Source: Prorocentrum cordatum (taxonomy: Eukaryota; Sar; Dinophyceae; Prorocentrales; Prorocentraceae). From it: 25,000 nucleotides of DNA. Position 1 is the stretch's first letter. Each line of letters begins with the position of its first letter. Under the pieces are notes generated by a model. The model worked only from the letters and a program-made list of their open reading frames with translations, was not told the origin of the DNA and made no database searches. Made by a program: the position numbers and the translations under genes. The stretch is taken from positions 229,859 to 254,858 of the forward strand of contig CAUYUJ010015499.1 of NCBI GenBank assembly GCA_963575745.1, given 5' to 3'. Positions 8,009-18,515 of the stretch are shown one piece after another.

Positions 8009-9337
8009 GTGGCTACCGGGGGATCCGCTACGGCGATCGTGGGCACCAGCATCACAAATTGTTCCAACGGCACGGGCCAGACATCTTTCGAAATGTACAT
8101 GCCGTACGACGATGTGAACATCACGGTGCCTGCAATCGACCAGAACGTGACCAAGTACGAGTACGCTGGCGACAACGCATTGGTGGCCATCCCAGCCGCC
8201 TGCTACCAGAAAGAGGAAGCGTTCTTCGGCTCGGCGTCCAACTTCGCGGACCGGGCACCAGACGGACCAAATGGCATGTTCTACTTTCGCATGAGCGACC
8301 CAGACACGGAATACGCGAAACTGGCGAACATGACGGATTGTTCGAGCGGGCTGGTTGTGTTGCTGCACGGCACGTCTGGGGTTCGTTGGAACCCAGTATC
8401 CTATGCCGCCACGCTTTCTGGGCTCGGGTGGGTGGTGGTGCTCCCCGACAGCCAGTCGCAGCCGGCTGAGATGGGGTACAAGGGTGCCATCAGTTTGAAG
8501 AACACGTCGGAGATCGACACCTCGAACTATTGCGGTGCCATGGACGCGTACAACGAGACTGCGAAAACTTGGTCGAAGCCGTTCATGTATTCCACCAAAG
8601 TGGAGAACGTCCTCAACAACGGCGCTAACTACGCCGAGTACATGGAACGCAACTACCGCATCCGAGCGCTGGAGATGGACGCCTTCGTATCCAAGCGCGA
8701 GAGCCTGCTGTCTGCATTCTTCACCGCCTCTAGGGTCTTCCTGCTGGGCCGCAGCGAGGGCGGCGCGGTGGCCGGGCGCTACTACAACGAGGCCTTGCAC
8801 AGCAAGCTGAGCGGCATCATCCTCTCGGGGTGGAGCTGCGAGTTCAATTACTTTGTGAGCTGCGCAGAGAACGCGCTCATCTGCGAGGACAAGTGCTCCA
8901 AGGATATCCCGGTGCTGAATGTGGTAGGGGAGAGCGACTCCTACTTCGCTTCGAACAGCTCCGTGTCCGCGGACGTGGCGAAAAGCGAAAACGGCTACGG
9001 CGGCCCCATCACTGGCAATTGCAAGGCGACCATGGACGCTCAGGGGTTCAATGGCCCCGTGGTGGTCATGGAGGGCGGGGGGCACGGGTTCCTCTACACC
9101 CACGACAACGCGTGGCGCTCCGTGCTGGGCGACTTCTTGGCCTGCCCCACTGCCACGTCCCTGCCTTCCTTGCAGAGGCCTGGGTGCCAGGAGCAGAGCG
9201 GTGTCTACACCTGCGATGCCCTCAGCGAGTCGCCCCCGTGCGTCGACTGGGCCGTGAACGTGTCCGTGCCCCTCGCCGCCAGCACCCTGGGCAGCTGCGC
9301 CGTGGGCACCACGTCCACGGCCGACCTGCATGACTGA
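8009..9337 (+). CDS. Secreted-type alpha/beta hydrolase, 3' exon (5' end missing)
   Basis: The frame opens after TGA 7997 and runs 442 codons to TGA 9335. It has no ATG at its start; CTCCCAG|GTGG at 8002-8012 is an acceptor-like AG|G, so this is most likely the last, long exon of a gene whose first exon(s) lie upstream. Numbering from 8009, it shows the alpha/beta-hydrolase landmarks: an oxyanion-type VVLLHGTSG (about 116-124), nucleophile elbow G247-R-S249-E-G251 followed by G252, an acid candidate in VVGESD (D310), and the catalytic His in GGGHGF (H359). There are at least eight N-x-S/T sequons and many Cys residues, concentrated at both ends, which suggests passage through the secretory pathway with disulfides. 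Substrate unknown. A signal peptide would have to be in the missing exon. The family call is firm, the start is not. Confidence 0.8.
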   Translation: MATGGSATAIVGTSITNCSNGTGQTSFEMYMPYDDVNITVPAIDQNVTKYEYAGDNALVAIPAACYQKEEAFFGSASNFADRAPDGPNGMFYFRMSDPDTEYAKLANMTDCSSGLVVLLHGTSGVRWNPVSYAATLSGLGWVVVLPDSQSQPAEMGYKGAISLKNTSEIDTSNYCGAMDAYNETAKTWSKPFMYSTKVENVLNNGANYAEYMERNYRIRALEMDAFVSKRESLLSAFFTASRVFLLGRSEGGAVAGRYYNEALHSKLSGIILSGWSCEFNYFVSCAENALICEDKCSKDIPVLNVVGESDSYFASNSSVSADVAKSENGYGGPITGNCKATMDAQGFNGPVVVMEGGGHGFLYTHDNAWRSVLGDFLACPTATSLPSLQRPGCQEQSGVYTCDALSESPPCVDWAVNVSVPLAASTLGSCAVGTTSTADLHD

Positions 9338-9700
9338 GCCTCAGGGGGGAGGCCCCCCTCTCGCAACCTGCCTGCACAAACCTCCGTGGGCCCATCCGGG
9401 AGCCAAAGTATGCTGTACACGACCCGCTGCTCTCGGCCCAGCGTTCCTGCAGCATCCTCTGGGAGGCTTCTCGGAAGCCTCCCGACGACCCCGCGCGCGT
9501 GCGCGCGGCCCCTTCAGAGTGGCAGTATCTGGCCATCCGGGCCCCGCGATCGCGCGCATTTTTTTCCCAGCCCTCTTGTGTTGGATTCTCGTTTTGAATT
9601 GGGCGCTGCTCCCGCGTCTCCCTCCTCCTCCCCCCTCCTGCTCGCCTTCTGCTTCGACCTTCTCCTACCTCCGTGCCTCCCTTCCTCGTAGCTTTCCTAC
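9338..9700. other. 3' flank of the hydrolase; no gene seen
   Basis: GC-rich then C/T-rich sequence (9600-9680) with no convincing frame. The first bases after the hydrolase stop form a small G/C stem (GCCTCAGGGGGGAGGC, 9339-9354). No polyadenylation motif is obvious, as is common in dinoflagellates. Confidence 0.4.
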
Positions 9701-11070
9701 TGGGGAACTGCGAACGGTGCACCTGTCGCCAGTTTCGTGAGCTCCTGGGAGGCGGCGGAGGTGAGGGCCACGCGGATGACTTCGAGACTTCGCGGCTCTC
9801 TTGGGGGCTGCGAACTGTATATCGTTCGCGACTGTCGTGGGCTCCTGGGAGGCACGGCGGCGGTGGGGGCCGTGGGAATCATTTCGAGACCTCGCGGCTC
9901 CATCAGGGGCTGCGAAGTGCGCAATTGTCGTCACTCTCGTGGGCTCCTGGAGGCCACGGCTGAGGCGGAGGGCACGCGGATCATTTGAGACCTTGCGGCT
10001 CCCTCGGGGGCTGCGTACTGCGCATCCGTCGTCACTTTCGCGGGCTCCTGGGAGGCACGGCGGAGGTGAGGGCCCTACAAATCATTTCGAGACCTCGCGG
10101 TTCCCTCGGGGCTGCGAATTGCGCAAATTGCCGCCGCTCTCGCCGTGGGCTTTTTTGGGAGGCATGGCGGTGGAGACCAGACGGATCATTTCGAGACCTC
10201 GCGGCTCCTTCGGGGGCTGCCAATTGCGCAATGGTCGTCGCTTCCGTGGGCTCCCGGGAGGCACGGCGGAGTGCAGGGCGGTACGGGTCATTTGGGACCT
10301 CTTGGCTCTCTTGGGGGCTGCGCACCGTGCAGCGGTCGCCGCTTTCGTGGGCTCGCGGGAGGCACGGCGGAGGCGGAGACCACGCGGCTCACTTCGAGAC
10401 CCCTCTCGGCTCCCTCGGGGGCTGCGCACTGCGCAACTTGCGCACATCACGTGGGCTCATGGGCGGCAAGGCGGAGATGAGAACCACGCAGATCACCTCG
10501 AGACCTCTCGGTTCCTTCGGGGCTGCGAACTGCGCAACTGTCGTCACATTCGCAGGCTCTTGGGAGGCACGGCTGACTGCAGGGCAGCGCGGATAATTTG
10601 AGACTTCGCCGCTTCGTCGGGGGCTGCGCATTACGCAATCGTCTTCACTTTCGCGGGCTCGTGGGAAGCACGGCGGAATGCTGGGCAGCGCAGATCCAGG
10701 CGAGACCTCTCGGATCCCTCGTGGGCTGCGAACTGCGCAACCGTCGCCACTTTCCTAGGCTCCTGGGAGGCAGTGGGGGAGGTGAGGGGCTGCAAACTGC
10801 TCAGTTGTCGTCACTTTCGCGGGCTCTCTTGGGAGGCACGGCTGAGTGCAGGGCAGCGCGGATCACTTGCGACCTCGCAGCTCCGTCGGCGGCTGCGCAT
10901 CACGCAATCGTCGCCACTTCCGTGGGCTCGTGGGAGGCACGGCGGAGTGCTGGGCAGCGCAGGTCCAGGGGGAGACCCCTCGGCCTCCGCGGGGGCCGCG
11001 AACTGCGCCACCGTCGCCCCCGTCGTGGGCTCCTGGCAGGCACGGCGGCGTGCAAGGCAGCGCAGATCGT
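9701..11070 (+). repeat. Tandem array of ~102-bp units, about 13 copies
   Basis: The motif GGGCTCCTGGGAGGCACGG recurs at 9741, 9841, 9943, 10044, 10149, 10250, 10351, 10455, 10556, 10657, 10759, 10823, 10926 and 11029. Each is followed by a TTCGAGACCTCGCGGCTC half and GGGGGCTGCGAACTGCGCAA. Spacing is 100-105 bp except one 64-bp unit lacking the middle part. Unit lengths are not multiples of three, so long frames in it are artefacts. Confidence 0.9.
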
Positions 11071-11586
11071 GCATGCCACCTTCACGCGCCCGCGTGCGCC
11101 CACTCCCCCGGGGGTGCCTCGCTCGTCGCGCCGCGCGGTGCCCGCTCTCCTCGGACCGAGGGGGGGCCTCTCTGGCTGCTTCCCCGTGCACCGCCCGCGG
11201 GGAGACCAGAAGGTGGGGGGGGGACTGTGCCTGGACAGTACGTGCGAGCCCTTCGAGCAGGGGATCGACGGCAGGATGGGTTGACCCCAGAGTTGAGTCT
11301 CCCCCCTCGCGTCTGCGACGGGCGCGTGCGATCTTCGCAAGCCTGCTGAGACATTCTCTGAGTATTTGCCCGTAGATTCGACGAGAAAACCAATTCGGGG
11401 GTGAATCGATCTGTGGTCGATGCCCTACTCGAACCCTGCGGCGCAAGATACCTCCCCGGACCCCCCAAGCTCAATATTGAGGGTGCGGCAGTGGAGAGGG
11501 TACGGGTGGACAGAACCGTTCGAACCCCCAGACCACCACCCAAGCTAAACTCAACACTGGTTTCGGGGGCGGGGGCTGATGAACGT
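11071..11586. other. No gene seen
   Basis: GC-rich sequence after the tandem array, with a 12-bp palindrome CTCAATATTGAG at about 11470-11482. Frames are open but not protein-like. Confidence 0.35.
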
Positions 11587-12275
<689 letters not shown>

Positions 12276-12384
12276 GCCAGCCATCGGGCTGGCTCTCGAG
12301 CGGCCGCGGCAGCCCTCGCACGGGGGGGGGGGGGAGGAGGCGCTTCTCCTCGCCCCGCCTGCGGGGCGAAGCCACCGCGCTGCA

Positions 12385-12945
12385 CCCTCGCCGTGGATGG
12401 AAACAGCCGCAGCTCCCCGTGCACCCGAGCGTCGGAGGAGGAAAAGGTACCTATACCGCCGCTACCCTTGCCTCTGTCCTCCTGTGACGTATTGTTCTGC
12501 GACGTAGTGTAGCGATTTTCCTTGTCGTTCCTTTCCTCACTGATGGTGCTGCAGGCGGTAGGGGGGCCACCTCGCAGACACAGCTTGAGATTAGATTAGC
12601 TCCCCGTGCACCTAATCTTCAATCGGGCACGTCCCTCTACAGGAGGAATATTCAAAAACAGTACAAGAAATTGTCCAGCGACGAAAATACAGTCACATAC
12701 TCTACAGAAGTACTCAAACAATCTACAGTAAAAACACGATTTCCCGACTGTTTTTGACAATTTGCATTCAACTTGTTTTTGATTCTCTTTCATTTTCCTT
12801 CCAAAGTCCGCCTGTAGGGGGACATGCCCGATCTAAACCGAGGTGCTCATTCGTCCTGGATGGAAACAGCCGCACCTCCCCGTGCATCCGAGCGTCGGAG
12901 GAAAAGGTACCCATACCGCCACTACCCTTGCCTCTGGTTTCTACT
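12385..12945 (+). repeat. Duplicated ~90-bp segment enclosing a diverged inverted repeat
   Basis: 12390-12477 and 12853-12941 are direct copies (GGATGGAAACAGCCGCAGCT..., GAGCGTCGGAGGA, AAAAGGTACC, CTACCCTTGCCTCT). Between them, 12625-12650 and about 12810-12836 are inverted copies (ATCGGGCACGTCCCTCTACAGG and its diverged complement). The looser pairing extends into an AT-rich centre, as in a foldback element. Confidence 0.6.
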
Positions 12946-13560
12946 TTCTGGGCCTCCTGGGGGGCCCTCGTCGCCACCGCTGGATTCGCCTCGAAAGTCT
13001 GGTCAGAACGCACCCTGGGGAGGTCTGGGAAGTGGCTGGCAGTATCGGTACCTTGTGGTTTCCCCATAACCTCTGAAGGTCTTTAGTTTTGCTCCCCCTT
13101 CCTGTTTCTCCCGGCGGGAATAAAACTCGTCTCTTCTCCTCCGCCTGCTCCTCCTCCTCCTCCTCCTCCTCCTCCTCCTCCTCCTCGTGGCTAGCTACTC
13201 GTAGTCGTAGCCGTAACCGTAGCCGTAGTCGTATCGTGGTCGTAGTAATAGTCGTCGTCGTCGTCGTCGTGAGGCCAAGTGTCGGCTAACCAGGGCGCTG
13301 TAGACAGCCCGAGCACGAAGCCCGTGCCTGCGCAATTGCAGCCAGTACTCCCTTTGCAGGTACTCAGAGCACGTCCCACTTAGCTTAAACTTTTTACGCA
13401 CTTCGGCTCAGGGTCGAAACGCTTTTCTTGCAAAGCTGTGAAGTGGACAATCGGACACCGCTCCTAGAGTTGTTGAGTTGAGTCGTCGTCGTCGTTCTCG
13501 TCGTCGTCGTCGTTCTCGGCGTCGTCGTCGTCGTCGTTGTTGCGCGGCGGTTGCCGCGGA
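12946..13560. repeat. CTC, GTAGTC and GTC microsatellites; no gene seen
   Basis: CTC array at about 13145-13186, hexanucleotide GTAGTC/GTAGCC at about 13199-13250, GTC at about 13250-13270, and another GTC array at 13482-13540. The intervening sequence has no convincing gene. Confidence 0.7.
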
Positions 13561-14600
13561 GAAATATTTACTTTCCACCATTGGCGGGACCCCAGTCCGT
13601 CAATCAGGGTGTCGAACAGATCATCATTTTCCACTATCGGTGGGGGTTCTAAACAGACCCTTAGAGGTTAATCGGGCTGCTGGCCCATTCGCCCAGCAAG
13701 GCCAAGGGTACGTAAATGGGGGGAGGGGGTTCAGAGGAGGGGGGAAGGGGCTCTTTGGAGTAGAGGCTCGACGAGTTGTTTGTTGATCGTCAACCGTTCT
13801 ACAGCAATCCCCGACGCTTTCGACGGCGCGGGCAGGCATGTCCACAGCCTGCGGCCCACAGGGCCTGGAGCGTGTGCATACCTCCGCCAGGGTGCAAGTT
13901 CACATGGCCCCAGCAAGCCTGCGCGCGAGCCCCGCGCCTTCCCCCAAGAAGGAGAGAGAGCAAGAGAGAGAGAGAGAGAGAGATAGGGAGAGAGGTCGCC
14001 GAAATGACCCCAAAGACCCAGAGCGGCCCATGGGAGGCCCCAGGAGAGAGGCCCAAGACGTCCCCAAGAGCCCCCCCCCAAAATCCATCGAGGTACCCCC
14101 CCCCCATGAAGGGAGCCCCAGCGCGGCCCAAGACAGCGCCGAGACAGTCCCAGATGGCCCAGGACGCGCCACGTCGGCCGAAGCTGGCCCGGAAATCATT
14201 CGACGGGCCGCCCCACGCCCCCAGGAGGCTCCCCAGGGGCCCCCCGGAGAACCCCCCAAACGCCCTCGGGGAGAGCCAGGACAGTCCCCCTGATGTTCCA
14301 AAACAACGTGTCCTGCTTTGCCCGGCGTTGCGGGTGCTCTATGCCCACGCGCCCTCTGCAGGCATCTGGCGTCCCAGGAGGGGCCAACGTAGGCGCCCAC
14401 AGCACAGCGACCCCAGACACCCAGAGCTGGTCACATAGACTTCGCACGGCGTAAGCTTAATGCTCTGATATCCGATGTTGAGAGTTCCTGCGCCGATGGG
14501 ATCACGAAGGCAGACCGATGGTTATCCCAGAGCGGCATGGAAAAACATCTCGAGGTTGGAAAAGAGACACACCGTGTCACCTCTAGCTAAGCACATTCGA
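13561..14600. other. No gene seen; C/G-rich with a GA run
   Basis: A GA dinucleotide run lies at about 13950-13994. From 14000 to 14300 the DNA is C-rich, with loosely repeated CCCAGGAG/GGCCCA words. Long frames exist on both strands but have Pro/Arg/Gly-dominated translations without domains. TTTCCAC-ATYGGYGGG occurs twice (about 13572 and 13628). Confidence 0.4.
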
Positions 14601-14789
14601 TGCGTGTATGCATGTCTGTGCATATATGTATATGTGTATACATGTATGCATGTCTGCATGTATGCATGCATGCATGTGTGCATGCATGCATGTCTGTCTG
14701 TCTGTCTGTCTGTCTAGATGTCTGTCTGCCTGTCTGTCTGTCTGTCTGTCTGTCTGTATGTTTGTACTTTTGTATGTATATGTATATGC

Positions 14790-14820
<31 letters not shown>

Positions 14821-14829
14821 CATTACCAG
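14600..14829 (+). repeat. ATGT / TGTC / TATATG microsatellite
   Basis: Tracts of TGCATG, TGTC (TCTG) and TATATG units follow each other. It closely resembles the array at 17750-18070. The Cys/Val/Tyr-rich frames are artefacts. Confidence 0.9.
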
Positions 14830-15036
14830 GACCAGCGAGCTACGGCTACTGCGGCTGCCCTCCGGGCGATAGGTGTGTACGCGTTGTACAAGACGCACAA
14901 AGCGATCAGGCATGGTCTCCCGGGCGCCGACGGGCAAGCGGCAATCCGCGGTTTTATTCGCGACGCGGCCTGGGGTCACCCGAAAGCCCGGCACCTCGTC
15001 CAAATCGCTTTGAAAAGACCCGGGCCCGCAAGCTAG
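14830..15036 (+). CDS. Putative terminal exon of an unrecognised gene
   Basis: Directly after the microsatellite, TTACCAG|GACC (14823-14833) looks like an AG|G acceptor. The frame that follows runs 68 codons to TAG 15034. It reads like a globular protein end (ALYKTHKAIRHGLPGADGQ..., AAWGHPKARHLVQIALKR), with no low-complexity bias and GC-rich third positions. No family was recognised. The upstream exon is not found, and the frame is also open back into the microsatellite, so chance is possible. Confidence 0.3.
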   Translation, partial: DQRATATAAALRAIGVYALYKTHKAIRHGLPGADGQAAIRGFIRDAAWGHPKARHLVQIALKRPGPAS

Positions 15037-15840
15037 AACGCCATCTCGACATTATTTAGTGTACGTATTTGTTTGTGATTGCTGTCTTCTCCTTACGGTC
15101 GTAATTCGGCGCGCCAGCTTGGCCGCGCGTTCGCTTTTCCTTCTCCCCTCCCGTCGTCCCTCGTCTCTCGCTCCCTCCCCCTCTCTCCCCGGGCCTGGTC
15201 AGCCCACTTGTCTCACGCATCGCTGGACTTACATTGGCACTGTCAGCATTTCTGCTTTCGCTCGGCCTGGGGGCCGATAGCTTCACAGCTTCTCTGCAGC
15301 CATGGGTATGATACGTTTCTTCTTGTCTTATTTTGTGTGGGTTTTACTGGTTCGGCCGACTAGGCCATTCAGTAAGGGGACTGCCGCGCAACGCCTCGGC
15401 AGGCCAGGGGAAGATACACAGCAAGGCAAATTCGTATCATTGCCAACCCGGCTTCTCTCCCTCCTCCTTTTCTCTCCTCCTTCTCCTCCTCCTCTTCCCG
15501 CCTCCCTGGACTCTTGGGGTCACTTTGTTGGTCGCACTGCCCAGCCTCGGCTGCGACCGCCTAGGTTGCCACTGCGATGTCTCAATCCTGGTGCGATTTC
15601 TTTTCTCCGGTGGCATGCAGTGCACGTGTCTCCCGTTTAGTTCACTGTATATTTCAACTGCCCGTGTGTCTGATTCTCCCGCAGTTTCCGCCTTAGTATT
15701 TTTCGCGCCGCTTGTGGAGGCTATCGCTGGAATTGCCGCTCTCTTCTTCTCCTTCAAAAGAATGTATATGTACATGCCGATGTAGCTGTATATGTAGATG
15801 TATATGCCTGTGTATGTGTATGTAAGGAGGTAGGTAGGTA
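15037..15840. other. No gene seen; C/T-rich sequence and TATG run
   Basis: Pyrimidine-rich tracts lie at about 15130-15195 and 15455-15500, and a short TATG/TAGG repeat at 15763-15840. Frames up to 150 codons are hydrophobic because of the C/T bias; none is convincing. Confidence 0.4.
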
Positions 15841-16084
15841 CCGTGGATGTAAAGAATTAACGCGCAACCCATCCGTAACATTGAATTCCGCCATTCAAAG
15901 ATCTGGAACGCAAGCTAGCTAGGCATGAACGGCCCCGGGTTGAAAAAAATGCTTCCGTGTTTCGCGTTTATTGTTTACATTTTCGCGGGCAGCTGCCGAT
16001 CTTGCCCTACCTGGAACTCGCGGCCTTTGAATGGCGAAATCCAATGTTATGAATAATTTTCGCGTTTATTGTTTACATCCACGG
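15841..16084. mobile_element. Terminal-inverted-repeat foldback element, copy A
   Basis: The ends CCGTGGATGTAAA and TTTACATCCACGG are perfect 13-bp inverted repeats. Pairing continues, diverged, for about 75 bp (CATTGAATTCCGCCATTCAAAG against its partner near 16025-16048). An internal CGCGTTTATTGTTTACAT repeats the right end. The second copy at 17503 is nearly identical. No coding capacity. Confidence 0.85.
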
Positions 16085-16290
16085 CCTTCCAGCAACGCTA
16101 CTTTAGTATCCCTTATGCGCTACTTACGTGATATTGAATAAACGAATCGTAGCCAGCGTGGCCCCCGAACGCCGATGTCTTGCAATCCACGCGGTGCAAT
16201 CCAGGCGGTGCGACGCATGCTATGCAACCTAGGTAGCGCAAGCCACGCGGTGCAGTTCATGCAATGCACAGCAACGCCAAGCAACGCTAA

Positions 16291-17080
16291 GCAATGCAAA
16301 GCAACGCAAAGCAAAGCACAAAATGGCCTAGAGTTGGCTCCGCGCACCCAACATATGGCCTGGGACTGGTGTTCTGGGAACACGAAGAGCACAAAGTGGC
16401 CTACAGTTGGCTCCGGGCACTCACGATGTGGCATGGAAATGGTGTTCTGGCAAGATGCATCGTGATTCCGGGCAAGAGTTTCACACTTTCCAACGTTATG
16501 ATTTGTTGCGTCCTAGCCTGGCTAGGACGAAACGAACATGAAAGCCACTAAGTGCGATAGGGTTACAACTTTCCAACGTTACGAATGCCTTTTTGGAGCT
16601 CTGGTGCAAGATTTCCTCACAAAGCGACGCCGTTCGTAACGTTGAAGCTTCTTGAATAAAGAATAATTGAATATTCTTATTTAAGCGTTTTGAGCGTTAC
16701 GAAGAGCGTCGTATTTCATCTTTTTGAACGTTACGAACGGCGTCGTTTCTGTGAGGAAGTCTTGCGCCAGAGTTCCAAAAAGGCATTCGTAACGTTGGAA
16801 AGTTGCAACCCTATCGCACATCGTCGCTTTCATGTTCGTTTCGTCCTAGCCAGGCTAAGACACAACAAATCATAACGTTGGAAAGTGTGAAATTCTTGCC
16901 CGGAATCACGATGCATCTTGCCAGAACACCACTCCCAGGCCACATCTTGAGTGCCCGGAGCCAACTGTAGGCCACTTTGTACTCTTCGCGTTCCCAGAAC
17001 ACCAGTCCCAGGCCACATCTTGGGTGCCCGGAGCCAACTCTAAGCCATTTTGTGCTTTGCTTTGCGTTGCTTTGCATTGC
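16291..17080. mobile_element. ~790-bp near-perfect palindrome (foldback element)
   Basis: Left arm 16291-16646 and right arm 16725-17080 are inverted copies of about 356 bp each, around a ~78-bp AT-rich loop. The tips are GCAAA-type pentanucleotide repeats. Each arm holds a diverged internal duplication (GGCCTAGAGTTGGCTCCG... and GGCCTACAGTTGGCTCCG..., ~70 bp apart). Frames in the arms mirror one another and are not convincing genes. Confidence 0.85.
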
Positions 17081-17084
17081 TGAA

Positions 17085-17345
17085 GCCCCTGATGAGACCT
17101 GCGACACCTGTCGGTCCTGTGGGACCTGCGAGACCTGCGAAACTTGTGGGACCTGTGAGACCTACGACACCCGAGGAGCTTGCAACACTTGTGGGATCTG
17201 GGGGACCCCTGTGGCCTGTGGGACCCGTGGGACCTGCAAGACCTGTGGGACCGGTGGGACCCGCAACACATGTGGGACCTGCGGAACCAGTGGGACTTGT
17301 CGGACCTGCGACACCCGTGGGACCTGGGGGTCGTCTGTGGTCCGT
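17085..17345 (+). repeat. 9-bp minisatellite (ACCTGTGGG type)
   Basis: Units such as ACCTGTGGG, ACCTGCGAG and ACCCGTGGG repeat about 28 times. In one plus frame this gives a run of Cys-x-Thr; on the minus strand it gives Gly-Pro-Thr triplets. Both are produced by the 9-bp period. The array starts directly at the right tip of the palindrome. Confidence 0.8.
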
Positions 17346-17502
17346 GGAACCCTGTGGGACGCCTGGGAGCCAGCCGAAGCAACGCGTGAATGCGGCAGGC
17401 ATTTGAGGGTGGCAAAAGCGAAGTGTGTCGGGAAATGTGCGAGCTTAGCGTCGTCTTGGGGCCCGTAACAGCGTAGTCTTGGGGCCCGTAACAAAATGGC
17501 AG

Positions 17503-17742
17503 CCGTGGATGTAAAGAATTAGCGCGAAACCCATCCGTAACATTGAATTCCGCCATTCAAAGATATGGAACGCAAGCTAGGCATGAACGGCCCCGGGTTG
17601 AAAAAAATGCTTCCGTGTTTCGCGTTTATTGTTTACATTTTCGCGGGCAGCTGCCGATCTTGCCCTACCTGGAACTCGCGGCCTTTGAATGGCGAAATCC
17701 AATGTTATGAATAATTTTCGCGTTTATTGTTTACATCCGCGG
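17503..17742. mobile_element. Terminal-inverted-repeat foldback element, copy B
   Basis: Same orientation and nearly the same sequence as copy A (15841-16084). Differences include a 4-bp TAGC deletion and CCGCGG in place of CCACGG at the right end. High identity implies recent movement or segmental duplication. Confidence 0.85.
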
Positions 17743-17749
17743 TAGTCAG

Positions 17750-17837
17750 GTAGGTACGTATGCATGCATGCATGCATGCATGTATGTGTATACATATATG
17801 TATGCATGTATGCATTCATGTATGTTTGTATGCATGC

Positions 17838-17873
<36 letters not shown>

Positions 17874-18006
17874 TTTTAGATGTATGCATGTATGCGTGTA
17901 TGCATGCATGTGTGTATATGTATGTGTGTAAATGAATGTCTGTCTGTCTGTCTGTCTGTCTGCCTGCCTGCCTGTCTGTATGTATGTATGTATGTATGTC
18001 TATATA

Positions 18007-18040
<34 letters not shown>

Positions 18041-18070
18041 CATGTATATATATATATATATGTATGTATC
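17750..18070 (+). repeat. ATGC / TATA / TGTC / TATG microsatellite
   Basis: Successive tracts of TGCA, TATA (17840-17868), TGTC, TGCC, TATG and TATA (18030-18060). The order resembles the array at 14600-14829. Confidence 0.9.
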
Positions 18071-18097
18071 GCAGATGAGGGGATGAGCTCGCAGTGA

Positions 18098-18130
18098 AAC
18101 GGAGAGCCCACCACCAGGACATCGGTTTCG
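18098..18130. repeat. Partial copy of the CACCAGGACGTCGGTT loop repeat
   Basis: CACCAGGACATCGGTTTCG matches the conserved loop of the hairpins at 4441-4545 and 6378-6440, without clear GGCGGTGGA arms. Confidence 0.4.
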
Positions 18131-18257
18131 TGTTCGCGTCGTGCGTGCGGGCGAGGCGAAGCTGCGTCGGCGGGCCAGAGGAATGCACCCGCCCTGGCTA
18201 GGGTAAAGCCGGGCTCAATGTCTCTTCTCCCCCAGTTGGCCGGCGGTGGCCCGGGGG

Positions 18258-18515
18258 TGTCCCGCTGGCGTCCCGTGGTGTCCCGTGGTGTCCCGTGGCG
18301 CGGTGTCCCGCGGTGTCTTGTGGTGGCTTGTGGAAGTCGATCGGGAGATCGATAGGGAGATCGACAGTTACATCGATTGGGAGATCGATCGAGTGAGATC
18401 GGTAGTGAGATCGACAGTGAGATCGATAGTGAGATCAAAAGTGAGATCGAAGGTGAGGTCGATTGATAGTGAGATCGATCGTGAGATCGACTGCGAAATT
18501 GACGGTGAGGTCGTC
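18258..18515 (+). repeat. GTCCCGTGGT minisatellite followed by 12-bp GTGAGATCGATA minisatellite
   Basis: A ~10-bp unit (GTCCCGTGGT) repeats at 18258-18325. A 12-bp unit (GTGAGATCGATA and variants) repeats to about 18515. The second encodes Glu-Ile-Asp/Arg-Ser-Val runs only because 12 is a multiple of three. Confidence 0.75.

Noticed and set aside
7970-9331. 453-codon minus-strand frame opposite the hydrolase
   Set aside because: It is a shadow of the GC-rich hydrolase codons; the plus strand has a complete catalytic motif set.
9801-10601. 266-codon frame with repeated GLLGGTAE-like words
   Set aside because: The ~102-bp units vary between 100 and 105 bp, so the frame shifts from unit to unit; no consistent repeat protein results.
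11380-11530. tRNA-like words (GGTTCGA, TTCGAACC)
   Set aside because: No cloverleaf with an acceptor stem and anticodon arm could be formed around them; the same holds for GTTCGA at 2633 and 11824.
14600-14829. Possible CRISPR-like or telomeric array
   Set aside because: Units are contiguous simple repeats without spacers, and no TTTAGGG-type telomere repeat occurs in the window.
16977-17468. Cys-x-Thr repeat protein or collagen-like Gly-Pro-Thr protein
   Set aside because: Both are forced by the 9-bp minisatellite, appear on opposite strands, and run into the palindrome arm.
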